Shown in pieces: positions 43,976-53,022 of a stretch of DNA of 64,000 bases (position 1 is its first letter; every line of letters begins with the position of its first letter). The translations under genes and the position numbers were made by a program. The notes below the pieces were generated by a model. It had not been told where the DNA came from. It did no database searches and saw only the letters and a list, made by a program, of their open reading frames with translations. The DNA comes from Lacihabitans soyangensis (GTDB taxonomy: Bacteria > Bacteroidota > Bacteroidia > Cytophagales > Spirosomataceae), in the NCBI RefSeq assembly GCF_024343775.1, contig NZ_RJUF01000012.1, forward strand, positions 26,915 to 90,914. Reading direction: 5' to 3'.

Positions 43976-46063
43976 ATGCCTATCAAAATTTCCGTGTTGG
44001 TTGTATTTAGCTTTCTATTCCTTTCAAACACTTTTGCTCAAGACGAATGGTGGAAACGAAACAATCTTCGAGTGATTCAACTGAATCTGCCAGACTATGA
44101 AGCCAAAACCATTCAACCTAATGAGATAGTAGAGGATTTGTTGAAATATTCGGCCAATACGCTGATAATCAATGCGGGCGGTATCATGGCTTTTTATCCT
44201 TCTAAATTGGAGAACCATTTCATTAATCCTTACATGCGTCCTGGCGTATTGGGTGAAATTGTTGAGAAGTGCCACCAAAACAATATAAAAGTAATGGTGA
44301 GGTTTGATTTTAGTCGGGCTGATAAGACTATTTTTGATAAGCACCCCGACTGGTTTTACATCTCCCCAAAGGGCGAACGAATGATCAATACCGACAAATA
44401 TGTGGTATCTATCAATGCTCCATATATGCAGGAGGAGGCTTTCAAAATCATTATGGAAGTTATCGAGATGTTTCCGATTGACGGGATATTTCAGAACATG
44501 CCAGGTTATCAGACCCGCAATCCTTATGAGAATTTGTACCAAGGAATCGACCAAAATGAATATGATAAGAAAGCTTTTTATGCTTATTCTGGCTTGAGCT
44601 TGCCTTTGGTGGAAAACAAGGAGGATTCAGTTTTCAGAAAATACGAGGAATTTAAAAAGCACACCTCGGAGGCATGGCAAGAAAAACTGTATCATTTGGT
44701 AAAGGCCAAAAACAAAAACATCGCCATCTGTACCTATGCCGAAAAGTTTGTGGATATCATCAGGCACGAATCGCAGTCGAATAGTTTGCCTTATTGGCCA
44801 TATTCCGCCTCTGACAATGTGGGAAATGCGGGAAATTCGTATCCCGACCACATCATCAGCAATTCCAGCATTCAGCAGATTTCGTTTCAAGGTAGATACA
44901 ATGCTGTGGAACCTGAGGAAGTCGAAATCAGACTTTGGGAAAACATAGCCAACGGTTCTGGACTCGATATGAGCATGATGGGCGATATGAGGGGTTATGA
45001 AGATGAGCGTAATTTTGAGGTTTACAAAAAAGTGTATGGCTTCCATAAAGCCAACGAGAAGTTTTATGGTAAATACCAAAGTCTGGCCAAAATAGCCCTC
45101 ATTGCACCAGGGGCATGGCCTTCTGGAAATAAAATGCAAGAATACCGTGGACTAATGCTCATGCTCAAAGAGGCTCATTTGCAGTTTGATATCATTGAGG
45201 ATTCGCAAATTGAACGGCATGCCGAACGTCTCAAAAAATACAAAATTGTTATTTTCCCTGACATAACTTATTTGAGTGAAAATGCCATAAAATTACTTCA
45301 AAACGTATCAAGAGATGGCGTAAACCTCATTGCCACCAACAACAGCTTTTCTGACAACGCCCAAGCCCTCAAAAGTCTTTTCGGAGCTGAAATCATCAAA
45401 AAGGAATGGGATGGAACAGGCAATTATCTCAAAATCGATAACCAGAAATTATTTGGAAGGCTCAAAGGTCAGTCGATGATTCATTGGAAGTTTAATTTGG
45501 CTCAGTATGATTTTGAAAAAACAAATACCAACCATCTACCCGTATTGGCAAAAGGGAGACCCGGACCTCCAGAATTAATCGGAGGACACGATCCAATGGG
45601 GTATTTTGGAATGTCTGTGAAAGATTTCGGAACTTCTAAAAATGTTATATTACCATTGAATCTAGGCAAATTGTATTATTTGAATGGTTATGAGCAAAAT
45701 AAGAATTTGTTTTTAGATGTTTTGCAAAGCTTAGATAGTCAGGTTTTTGAGGAGTTCAAAACTAATGCACATCCTCGGGTAGAAATGATTTTGAAGGAAT
45801 TTAAATACAACACCAAAAACAACAAAAAAGCTACAGACGGAAAAATCTTGCACTTCATAAACCTGACAGGTTTTAGTGGAAATACCTTTTTTGAGCCATT
45901 GCCAGTTCAGCAGATTCAAGTTTCCTTGAAGACCGAGAAAACACCCAAAAAAGCATTTTATTTAAGTAATAAAAAGCCCATTTCGTTTTCGATAAGGCAA
46001 GATGAAATAAGTTTTACCGTGGATAAACTTGCCAATTACGAGGCTGTGGTTTTTGAATACTAA
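43976..46063 (+). CDS. Exported GHL6-like glycoside hydrolase
   Basis: A 695-residue secreted protein with a signal peptide ending in FAQ. The N-terminal TIM-barrel-like part (about 25-340), with KVMVRFDFSRAD and DGIFQNMPGY, resembles the hypothetical glycosyl hydrolase 6 (GHL6) family. A middle domain (about 360-480), with YKIVIFPDITYLSENAIKLLQ, looks like the amidotransferase-fold domain of GH42-type enzymes. A C-terminal beta-rich domain follows. Substrate is unknown. Palindromic repeat clusters flank it on both sides. Confidence 0.65.
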   Translation: MPIKISVLVVFSFLFLSNTFAQDEWWKRNNLRVIQLNLPDYEAKTIQPNEIVEDLLKYSANTLIINAGGIMAFYPSKLENHFINPYMRPGVLGEIVEKCHQNNIKVMVRFDFSRADKTIFDKHPDWFYISPKGERMINTDKYVVSINAPYMQEEAFKIIMEVIEMFPIDGIFQNMPGYQTRNPYENLYQGIDQNEYDKKAFYAYSGLSLPLVENKEDSVFRKYEEFKKHTSEAWQEKLYHLVKAKNKNIAICTYAEKFVDIIRHESQSNSLPYWPYSASDNVGNAGNSYPDHIISNSSIQQISFQGRYNAVEPEEVEIRLWENIANGSGLDMSMMGDMRGYEDERNFEVYKKVYGFHKANEKFYGKYQSLAKIALIAPGAWPSGNKMQEYRGLMLMLKEAHLQFDIIEDSQIERHAERLKKYKIVIFPDITYLSENAIKLLQNVSRDGVNLIATNNSFSDNAQALKSLFGAEIIKKEWDGTGNYLKIDNQKLFGRLKGQSMIHWKFNLAQYDFEKTNTNHLPVLAKGRPGPPELIGGHDPMGYFGMSVKDFGTSKNVILPLNLGKLYYLNGYEQNKNLFLDVLQSLDSQVFEEFKTNAHPRVEMILKEFKYNTKNNKKATDGKILHFINLTGFSGNTFFEPLPVQQIQVSLKTEKTPKKAFYLSNKKPISFSIRQDEISFTVDKLANYEAVVFEY

Positions 46064-46148
46064 AACTACGCTTGAATCAGTGAATTCGCATTTAAGAGTA
46101 AATTTGATTAATCTTATATTTATTCTTGAATGCAAAAAAGGTAATGTC

Positions 46149-46212
46149 GCCCCGATGGGGCTTTTATGCTTTTATTTTTATTTTACCTACCAAAATATCG
46201 CCCCGATGGGGC
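46149..46212. repeat. Pair of GCCCCGATGGGGC palindromes
   Basis: Two identical copies, 46149-46161 and 46200-46212, each preceded by TC and followed by TT, 51 nt apart. The arms differ from those in the cluster before the GHL6 gene. The rest of the gap 46064-46443 holds no gene I can support. Confidence 0.8.
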
Positions 46213-46443
46213 TTCATCCATAGGTCTTTCTATTTGATTTTTTAAATTCGAATCCCCTTTACATTTATACAGTATTTTAGTGTTATTTATCCTATATTTT
46301 GTTTATTTTCAATAAGTTAAATTTTGAATTAATTCCTTTAGGTAATCTCCAATGCAAACTAGAAACGAATATATTTTTTTTGATTTCTAACATTATTCAG
46401 GGAAAAGTCTTTTTTCAATAATGATAAATTTCAACTTCTTTAG

Positions 46444-46755
46444 TTATGAATCAATCTCCATTTCTAACAGTGAGAAGCTCAAGGTTTTACCGTGTGGGTC
46501 CAATGCCAATGAGGTAGTTACTCCACCACAAAGTGCTTCCTCACAAACAAAAAGTAACGAGGAGATTCTGGGTAATTCATAACGAATGACTTTTCCTTTC
46601 ACAATAGATTGGAGATGTTCTTTTACTTTTTCGGCACTTACTTGTTCTACCAAACTTGCATAGTCTTTTTCTTCGTAAGGAATCAGCGATAGCATGAGGG
46701 TATTGCCTTTATCTCCAGCTCGGCTGTGTGCTAGGTCGTGCAGTTTGGTTTTCAT
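46444..46755 (-). CDS. AtuA-like ferredoxin-fold domain protein
   Basis: A 103-residue protein that begins KLHDLAHSRAGDKGNTLMLSLIPY, the typical opening of the small domain that accompanies AtuA proteins. In many genomes this domain is fused to the AtuA C-terminus; here it is a separate gene overlapping it by 4 nt. It is likely the partner subunit. It is the last gene of the operon 51136-46444. Confidence 0.75.
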   Translation of the reverse strand: MKTKLHDLAHSRAGDKGNTLMLSLIPYEEKDYASLVEQVSAEKVKEHLQSIVKGKVIRYELPRISSLLFVCEEALCGGVTTSLALDPHGKTLSFSLLEMEIDS

Positions 46756-48080
46756 GATTCAAAAATAGAAAAAGATGAATGAATACTTTCACGATCTATG
46801 AGAATGGACTGTATGCCTATGATTTCGGTCACAGACTTTCTTACGCCACCACCACCCGAAGGCCCATTGGTGTACAAAGCTTCCACTTCTTCACCAATCC
46901 ATGCGGCTATTTCTGCTGTTTTGGCCAGTCCCGATACCCGGAGTCGAATTTCGTAAGACGAATTTCCATCACCCAGACCAGCGTGTGCGGCGTTGGAGCC
47001 TATATAGTCAATTCTAAGTGGTTCAGTGAAATGTTCTTGTAACCTTTTCTCAACGATTTCGCCCGCCATTTTTGCTCTCTCCAAAGCAAAAGCTCCTGCA
47101 TATAATATTTCTCCCTCACCCATAAAACCACCCTGATAACCCACGCTTACCTTTAGCTTTTCAGGTTTTGTGGAGCCATTTCCACCTGTGACTTGGACCT
47201 TTTCATGACCAATTTGTTTGAGTGAAACAGTCGTGAAATCTGCCGAAACATCAGGGGTAAGATAAGCAAACGGATTGAGAACTTCGTAGAGCAATTGTTC
47301 TTTCACTGTAGCTAAACTAATTATTCCGCCTGTACCTTCCACTTTACCAATAACGGCTGTTCCATCAGGAAAAATATCTGCATAAGGGTGGCCCAAAATT
47401 TCTAAATTCGGGACTATTTTTTTTACGCCATCTGCAAAATATCCGCCAGTCACCTGTCCCGCACATTCCAACAAATGCCCAATCACCGTGGCTTTTCCAA
47501 TTAGTTCAGTATCGGAATATGTCCAGCCATAGGAGTGCATCAGAGGAGCAACTACCAACGACGGATCAGCCACTCTTCCCGTGATAATTACTTCGGCACC
47601 AGCGTTTAGGGCAGGCAAAATGCTGTCTGCTCCGAGGTAAGCATTCGCCGAAACAATCTTACCAAAGCTGCTCAAGGGTTTACCGGATTCTAATGTAATT
47701 TCTTCTCCTGTAATTAAGGAAAGTACATCATCTCCAGTAACTGCAGCTACTTTTATTTTCAGGTTTTTTCTGATCGCTATTTCTATAATTTTTGCCGCAG
47801 CAGCTGGGGCATTTGCAGCTCCCATATTGCTGATTACCTTAATACCTTTTTCTGCTATAATGGGTAAAAGTTTTTTCATCCGCCGTTCTAGCAAGGGGTC
47901 ATATCCTTTGTTTGGGTCTGACAATTTCCTTTTTTGTGCCAATGCAATCGTTCTTTCGGCCAAACATTCCAATATCAAATAGTCTATTTCGCCTTGGCTG
48001 GCCAAAATCTCCGCAGGCTCAAGTCTGTCACCAGAAAAACCTGCTCCTGCTCCAATTCTTATTTTTTTTAGGTTGCTCAT
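46752..48080 (-). CDS. AtuA family protein (DUF1446)
   Basis: From the Met at 48080 (MSNLKKIRIGAGAGFSGDRLEPA), a 442-residue protein of the acyclic terpene utilisation AtuA family. The family is needed for citronellol breakdown in Pseudomonas, but its reaction is unclear. No other atu genes are present, so a terpene role is not supported here. The start overlaps the transporter stop (ATGA) and the end overlaps the small AtuA-like gene, indicating strong translational coupling. Confidence 0.82.
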   Translation of the reverse strand: MSNLKKIRIGAGAGFSGDRLEPAEILASQGEIDYLILECLAERTIALAQKRKLSDPNKGYDPLLERRMKKLLPIIAEKGIKVISNMGAANAPAAAAKIIEIAIRKNLKIKVAAVTGDDVLSLITGEEITLESGKPLSSFGKIVSANAYLGADSILPALNAGAEVIITGRVADPSLVVAPLMHSYGWTYSDTELIGKATVIGHLLECAGQVTGGYFADGVKKIVPNLEILGHPYADIFPDGTAVIGKVEGTGGIISLATVKEQLLYEVLNPFAYLTPDVSADFTTVSLKQIGHEKVQVTGGNGSTKPEKLKVSVGYQGGFMGEGEILYAGAFALERAKMAGEIVEKRLQEHFTEPLRIDYIGSNAAHAGLGDGNSSYEIRLRVSGLAKTAEIAAWIGEEVEALYTNGPSGGGGVRKSVTEIIGIQSILIDRESIHSSFSIFES

Positions 48081-49375
48081 AGTAGTTGGATAGCCCCTGT
48101 AATGATGGCCGTCAAGGTCATTAAAAATGTCGTCATAAAGGCCCATTTAAAGGTAAACTTCTGATGCTCTGATAGTTCTACTTCAGAGAGACCAACCAGC
48201 ACAAAAGTAGACGCCGTTAATGGACTCAAGGGAAAACCCACAGTCATTTGGCCCAAAATGGCCGCTCTACCTATTTCAATTGGATTTATGCTATAATGAA
48301 TAGCCGCCTCCTTGAGAACCGGTAAAACGCCAAAATAATAGGCATCGGGCGTAAACACAAAGCTCAGTGGCATACTTGTAACGCCCACCAAAGCAGGTAA
48401 ATAACCCGCATGCTCTGCTGGAATGAGCGTCACCAAAGCCTGAGCCATGGCGTCAATCATTTTGGTACCTGTCAAAATACCCGAAAAAACACCAGCTGCA
48501 AAAATCATCACCGACACAAAGAATACATTGGAGGCATGCTCTTGCAATCTTTTTTTCTGCTCTGCCTGAGACGGATAGTTAATCAACATAGCCACCGAAA
48601 ATCCGATGATGAACAAAGCAGACGGTGGCAATAAGGCCATAACCAAACAACCAATTAGCGAAATCGTCAAAATGGCATTCAGAACTATTAACTTCGGCCT
48701 TCTTGTTAGTTTTTGTGCGTCTGTCAGTTCATCGGCGTGTTTATAATCCAAGGCAATGATGCCCAGTCTTTTCCGTTCGTTTTTGCCTAGCCACCACGAT
48801 ACTCCCAATACCCACAAAATACCTACCGCCATGGAGGGGAGTACCGGCACCAGCAGGCCTGCAGCATCTGTTTGCATGACTTGTAAAGCTCTAGCCATGG
48901 TGCCAGACCAAGGTACCAAATGCATCACACCCGCACTCAAGGCCACTATGCAGGGAAGTATGAGTTTGTTTATTCCCAGTCTTTTATAAATGGGCAACAA
49001 AGCCGAAATCGTAATCATAAAAGTGGCTGTGCCGTCTCCATCCAAATGTACTATCATGGTCAGAAACGCCGTACCCAAGGTTATTTTTAAAGGGTCGCCT
49101 TTGGCCAAATGTATGATACCCGAAATGATGGGGTCAAAAAGTCCAGCGTCTATCATCAATGCAAAGTACAAAACAGCAAATATGAGCAAAATACCCGTTG
49201 GAGCTACTTGTTTGATGCCTGTGACGATCATTTCGCCAATGGCTTGCGGCTCAAATCCTCCTATGATGGCGAAAAAAACGGGAATAATAATCAGTGCCAA
49301 TAAAACTGAGAGTTTTTTCGAAATCACCAAAGTGAGAAACAGAGATATGGTCAGAAATCCTAATATGGCCAGCAT
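48077..49375 (-). CDS. CitMHS-type carboxylate transporter
   Basis: A 432-residue integral membrane protein with about 11-12 hydrophobic segments. It fits the CitMHS (metal-citrate/proton symporter) family, with the conserved IVHLDGDGTATFMI region and the SPLTASTFVLVGLS stretch near the C-terminus. It probably imports a di- or tricarboxylate. The esterase gene ends 6 nt upstream, so uptake of an acid released by the exported esterases is a reasonable guess. Confidence 0.85.
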   Translation of the reverse strand: MLAILGFLTISLFLTLVISKKLSVLLALIIIPVFFAIIGGFEPQAIGEMIVTGIKQVAPTGILLIFAVLYFALMIDAGLFDPIISGIIHLAKGDPLKITLGTAFLTMIVHLDGDGTATFMITISALLPIYKRLGINKLILPCIVALSAGVMHLVPWSGTMARALQVMQTDAAGLLVPVLPSMAVGILWVLGVSWWLGKNERKRLGIIALDYKHADELTDAQKLTRRPKLIVLNAILTISLIGCLVMALLPPSALFIIGFSVAMLINYPSQAEQKKRLQEHASNVFFVSVMIFAAGVFSGILTGTKMIDAMAQALVTLIPAEHAGYLPALVGVTSMPLSFVFTPDAYYFGVLPVLKEAAIHYSINPIEIGRAAILGQMTVGFPLSPLTASTFVLVGLSEVELSEHQKFTFKWAFMTTFLMTLTAIITGAIQLL

Positions 49376-49381
49376 AGTCTT

Positions 49382-50251
49382 CTATTGTTTATGTGCTTGC
49401 AATACCTTCTGAAAAAACATCATGTGGTAGGGTAGGGCGTTTTCCCAATATAACCATTCATGTTTTCCGGGTCTTTCTGTATAATCATGCGGTGTGCCAT
49501 TTGCAGTCAGCAAACGGTGCATTTCTCTGTTGGGTTCTATCAAAAAATCGTCTACACCGCAGTCTATTATCAGTGCGAGTTTGGCAGCTTTGATTTGCTC
49601 CGTCATGGTTATGAGATTAAATCCAGGATAAAAAGGACCCGATTCTTCACGCTCACCAATCATTTTTTTGAAATTCTCTATCCTGATTTTGGCAAAGTCG
49701 GGTGTTACTTTCCATGTACTCGGGTCCATGTTCAGAACCCCACTCATGCTCCCAGCCGCACAATAAAGCTCAGGATGCTTGGTGGCAATATAAACCGCTC
49801 CATGACCACCCATTGACAAACCTGTTATCACTCGGCCTTCTCGAGCCTGAATGGTTCGGTAGTTTCCTTCTACTTTTTCTCTTAGTTCTTTGGAAATAAA
49901 GGTCTCATATTGACTTTCTTTTAGCAATGGACTGTCGAAATAATAACTTGACGTGCCTCCGTCGGGCGTCACGATAATTACATCGTAAGTATCCGCCAAT
50001 CTGGATACCAAGGTTTTATCTGGCGTTAGTTGTGTCCAGTTCTTGTAATTTCCACTTCCACCATGCAATAGATAGACTACGGGGTAGTTCTTTTTTGATT
50101 TTTTGTAGCTTTTGGGTGTTATCACCACCGCCTTGAGTACCTTATTCATGGCTTGGCTGTTGATTTCCAAGGTATCTATCCCAGCTGCGGATGCTCCATG
50201 ACCGATTATTGCAGAAGTGAATGCAAGAAAAAGAAATAGGCTGTTTTTCAT
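49382..50251 (-). CDS. Exported esterase, alpha/beta-hydrolase fold (copy 2)
   Basis: A 289-residue secreted hydrolase of the esterase D/S-formylglutathione hydrolase superfamily (PF00756-like). It has a signal peptide, oxyanion region YLLHGGSGNY, nucleophile elbow GLSMGGHGA, an acidic DCGVDDF segment and the catalytic His in PGKHEW. It is a clear paralogue of the next gene upstream (50264-51136), pointing to tandem duplication. It lies second in the five-gene operon. Confidence 0.85.
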   Translation of the reverse strand: MKNSLFLFLAFTSAIIGHGASAAGIDTLEINSQAMNKVLKAVVITPKSYKKSKKNYPVVYLLHGGSGNYKNWTQLTPDKTLVSRLADTYDVIIVTPDGGTSSYYFDSPLLKESQYETFISKELREKVEGNYRTIQAREGRVITGLSMGGHGAVYIATKHPELYCAAGSMSGVLNMDPSTWKVTPDFAKIRIENFKKMIGEREESGPFYPGFNLITMTEQIKAAKLALIIDCGVDDFLIEPNREMHRLLTANGTPHDYTERPGKHEWLYWENALPYHMMFFQKVLQAHKQ

Positions 50252-50263
50252 AGTTTTGGTTTT

Positions 50264-51136
50264 TTAATAGACGCCCGGGTTGGCTGATTTAAGAACTTTT
50301 GAAAAATAAAGGACATGGTAATATAGCGAATTTTCCCAATAAGGCCATGAATGTCCACCCGGTCTTTCGGAGTAATCGTGTGGGGTGTTATTGAATACCA
50401 ATCTCCTGTGAAGTTCACGATTGGGTTCTATCAGGAAATCATCGGTGCCGCAGTCAAAAATCAAACTCACACCATTGGTTTTCATTTTATCCGCCATTGC
50501 TATAACTGAGTAAGGTTCATATACGCTCGGATTGTCGTTATATGAGCCGATGATGGCGTCAAAAGCTTTTCTCAAGTTTCCAGTGGCTTCTTTGGGTAAT
50601 TTCCAACCCAATAAATCAGGATTAAGGGCTCCACTCATGCTGCCTGCTGCCACAAAAAGCTCAGGATGCTTGCCCGATAAATACAAGGCACCGTATCCAC
50701 CCATGGAAAGGCCCGTTATCACTCGGCCATTTTTAGAGGCTATGGTTCGGTAAGTTTTGTCAATTTTTCCAATCACGTCTTTTACAATGTAGGATTCAAA
50801 CTGACTGTTTTTATCTATTGGGCTATCAATATAATAACTAAAAACCTCTCCCTCAGGCATGACCACCACCAAATTGTATTGGTCGGCCAGATTTTGGATA
50901 AGATTTTTGTCGGGAGATTTGTTGAGCCAATCGCCAAAATGACCTATGCCTCCATGTAAAAGATACAACACTGGGAAATTCTTCTGGCTGCTTTCATAAG
51001 ATTTTGGAAGGGTCACGGCCGCCTTGTAGGTCTTGTTCATTTTGGTGGAGGCTATCTCCAAGGTATCGGTTTTGGCCAAGGCTTGTAAACTCATCAGCAA
51101 GGCGAAGCATGAACAGATCAGGAAGTTTTTTTTCAT
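50264..51136 (-). CDS. Exported esterase, alpha/beta-hydrolase fold (copy 1)
   Basis: From the Met at 51136 (MKKNFLICSCFALLMSLQALAK), a 290-residue secreted esterase. It has YLLHGGIGHF, nucleophile elbow GLSMGGYGA, DCGTDDF and PGGHSW, in the same order and spacing as its neighbour. It heads the operon esterase-esterase-CitMHS-AtuA-AtuA-like. Upstream lies a palindrome-rich control region. Substrate is unknown; a carbohydrate or phenolic ester is plausible. Confidence 0.85.
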   Translation of the reverse strand: MKKNFLICSCFALLMSLQALAKTDTLEIASTKMNKTYKAAVTLPKSYESSQKNFPVLYLLHGGIGHFGDWLNKSPDKNLIQNLADQYNLVVVMPEGEVFSYYIDSPIDKNSQFESYIVKDVIGKIDKTYRTIASKNGRVITGLSMGGYGALYLSGKHPELFVAAGSMSGALNPDLLGWKLPKEATGNLRKAFDAIIGSYNDNPSVYEPYSVIAMADKMKTNGVSLIFDCGTDDFLIEPNRELHRRLVFNNTPHDYSERPGGHSWPYWENSLYYHVLYFSKVLKSANPGVY

Positions 51137-51216
51137 TTTATTAAGGTAAATAGTTTTAAAATAACCAATGCTTGGCAACAAACAGACAAAAGCATCATTT
51201 TCTCTTTGTGGTTCCT

Positions 51217-51383
51217 TTGATTTTAAGTAGTTTTATTTTCGGTTAAAATCAAGCGATTGCTTACACTTCAGAGACTCAGAAAATGCCCTTGGCATGTCTA
51301 TCTCAAAAGTATCAAAATATCGAAGTTTAGAATTGATTTTGGCCTATGGAATGCATTCCAGAAATTTAGGTGTAAATTCTGGA
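51217..51383. promoter_or_regulatory. Palindrome-rich divergent control region
   Basis: Three dyads lie between divergent genes. TTGATTTTAA (51217-51226) pairs perfectly with TTAAAATCAA (51243-51252). TGGAATGCATTCCA (51347-51360) is a perfect 14-bp palindrome. An imperfect dyad at 51357-51383 pairs TCCAGAAATTT with AAATTCTGGA. They could be operators for the esterase operon or the gene at 51460. Confidence 0.4.
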
Positions 51384-51459
51384 AACGCTTAAGTGTTTGT
51401 TATTTAATAAGTTATGCCAAGGAATATTCTTGACAACCGAAAACTATTCAGCCTAAGAA

Positions 51460-52662
51460 ATGAAATTAAAATCTGGTAGAGAAGAGATAGCTTATTTATT
51501 AGGTAAGGTAATTGAGAAATTTGAAAACGAAACTGGACAGAAAGTAATCCGTAACTCAAACCGCAAAAACTATGAGGAGGTGGCTAAGGTTTTGAGCGAA
51601 ATCAGCAATCGACTTCCTTATACATCGGCAGAGTTGCAGCATGAAGCTTATCCGCCAGAAACCACGCACCGACAATCCGAGTATCCGTTTCGTAAGTATG
51701 ACATCACCGGCAACCAAATCAAAGATGCCTTTTATAATCAGATTGTTACCCATCCAAGAGCCTTTTTGGTTGACGCCTCTTACATTTATCTTTTTGGGAA
51801 AGGCCGAAAAGGTTTTGAAGTAAATCCAACCGACCCCGAACTTTTGGAAGACGAAGAAGTGCAAATTTCAGACTCCAATTCTAAAAAAAGTACCACCAAA
51901 GAATTCCGGTCTACCACTCATATTGCCAATTTTCTAAAAGCTTTACTGGCCTTACTTCTTGTCAGTTTGGCGACGATGATCTATTTATGGCAAAAGCAAA
52001 AAAAGGAGCTGGTTAACCTAAAAACCGATTTAAATATTCTGCCTTACTCACCCACAAAAGCAGAGATAGATAGCTTGGAGGGCACTTGGTTGTCTTACAC
52101 GGGTTCGCCGCAGGCCCGGAGTTTTGACCCTGATCGTTACCGAATGGTGGTGTCAAATATCGTAGATGTGACATACAAAAACGGTTACTTTACCTTTGTG
52201 CGGTATGGCTCCAACTTCAATCACAGCGGTTTTATGCAGTTTGAATCACCTTGGCTGGTTTCTATACATTCTCGGGTAAAAAACGTCACCACCAACCCTT
52301 CGCCGAAACATTCCCTATTAAAACTAGAGAAAGGGAAAGCCCATTCTAGTGTGATATCAGCATCTTGGAATTTCGATATCGGTGAACGTAACCGCATTAT
52401 CGGCATCAGAGAAGTGTACATCAAACTCGGTAAAGACTTGAAAGTGAGAGAAATATTCAACGAACCAGAAAACGCTCTTTGCAGGTGCAAAATCATCAAA
52501 CTAACCCAGCCCGATGGCAGCGAGCAGTCTTTTCAACTAAAAAATGAAAGCCTAGAAAGCCTACCGTACGAGCAAATCAAAACCCTGCTAGACGAAAACA
52601 GTTTACTCCTTAGAGAGCCCGAAAAAGGTGTTATACTCTATGAAAAGGGTATTAAGGAGTGA
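51460..52662 (+). CDS. Single-pass membrane protein of unknown function
   Basis: A 400-residue protein. The cytoplasmic N-terminal region (about 1-155) begins MKLKSGREEIAYLLGKVIEKFENETG. One membrane helix (about 162-182, LKALLALLLVSLATMIYLW) precedes a C-terminal domain of about 215 residues with many aromatic strands (SLEGTWLSYTGSPQAR), perhaps lipocalin-like. A cytoplasmic sensor coupled to an exported domain is possible but unproven. Confidence 0.6.
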   Translation: MKLKSGREEIAYLLGKVIEKFENETGQKVIRNSNRKNYEEVAKVLSEISNRLPYTSAELQHEAYPPETTHRQSEYPFRKYDITGNQIKDAFYNQIVTHPRAFLVDASYIYLFGKGRKGFEVNPTDPELLEDEEVQISDSNSKKSTTKEFRSTTHIANFLKALLALLLVSLATMIYLWQKQKKELVNLKTDLNILPYSPTKAEIDSLEGTWLSYTGSPQARSFDPDRYRMVVSNIVDVTYKNGYFTFVRYGSNFNHSGFMQFESPWLVSIHSRVKNVTTNPSPKHSLLKLEKGKAHSSVISASWNFDIGERNRIIGIREVYIKLGKDLKVREIFNEPENALCRCKIIKLTQPDGSEQSFQLKNESLESLPYEQIKTLLDENSLLLREPEKGVILYEKGIKE

Positions 52663-52794
52663 AAAGTGGTAAGGCAAAAGGCATTAGGCATAAGGCAAAA
52701 GTTTGGTTCTTAAATAATCATTTTATCATAGTTCTTATGGAGCCTCTTATATAAGTTCGACCGCCCAAACTGTCAGTTCAACCCCCATGTTGTC

Positions 52795-52937
52795 AGTTCG
52801 AGCACTTCGATTTCGTTTGCAAAACGAATGAAGAAGCGACCGCAGGTCTCGAGAACCAGTTCGAGCAATTTGATTTCGTTTGCAAAACGAATGAAGAAGC
52901 GACCGCAGTGAATTGTCGGGCTGAGCCTGTCGAAGCC
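52795..52937. repeat. Intergenic repeats: two 51-bp direct copies and a dispersed 27-bp element
   Basis: Copies at 52795-52845 and 52858-52908 are nearly identical (63-nt period), each with an internal palindrome-like TTCGTTTGCAAAACGAA. A 27-bp element at 52911-52937 (minus-strand core CTTCGACAGGCTCAGCC) recurs inverted at 59109-59135. No gene is supported in 52663-53022. Confidence 0.8.
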
Positions 52938-53022
52938 TAGTTTGTCGAAGCCCCACCATCTCAACGAAAATCAGTCACATCTAAATTTCAAAGAAAGCCA
53001 AGAAGGATTCTACCCAAGCCTT

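Noticed and set aside
46029..46223. Small plus-strand frame after the hydrolase gene
   Set aside because: It overlaps the hydrolase end and reads through the GCCCCGATGGGGC palindromes.
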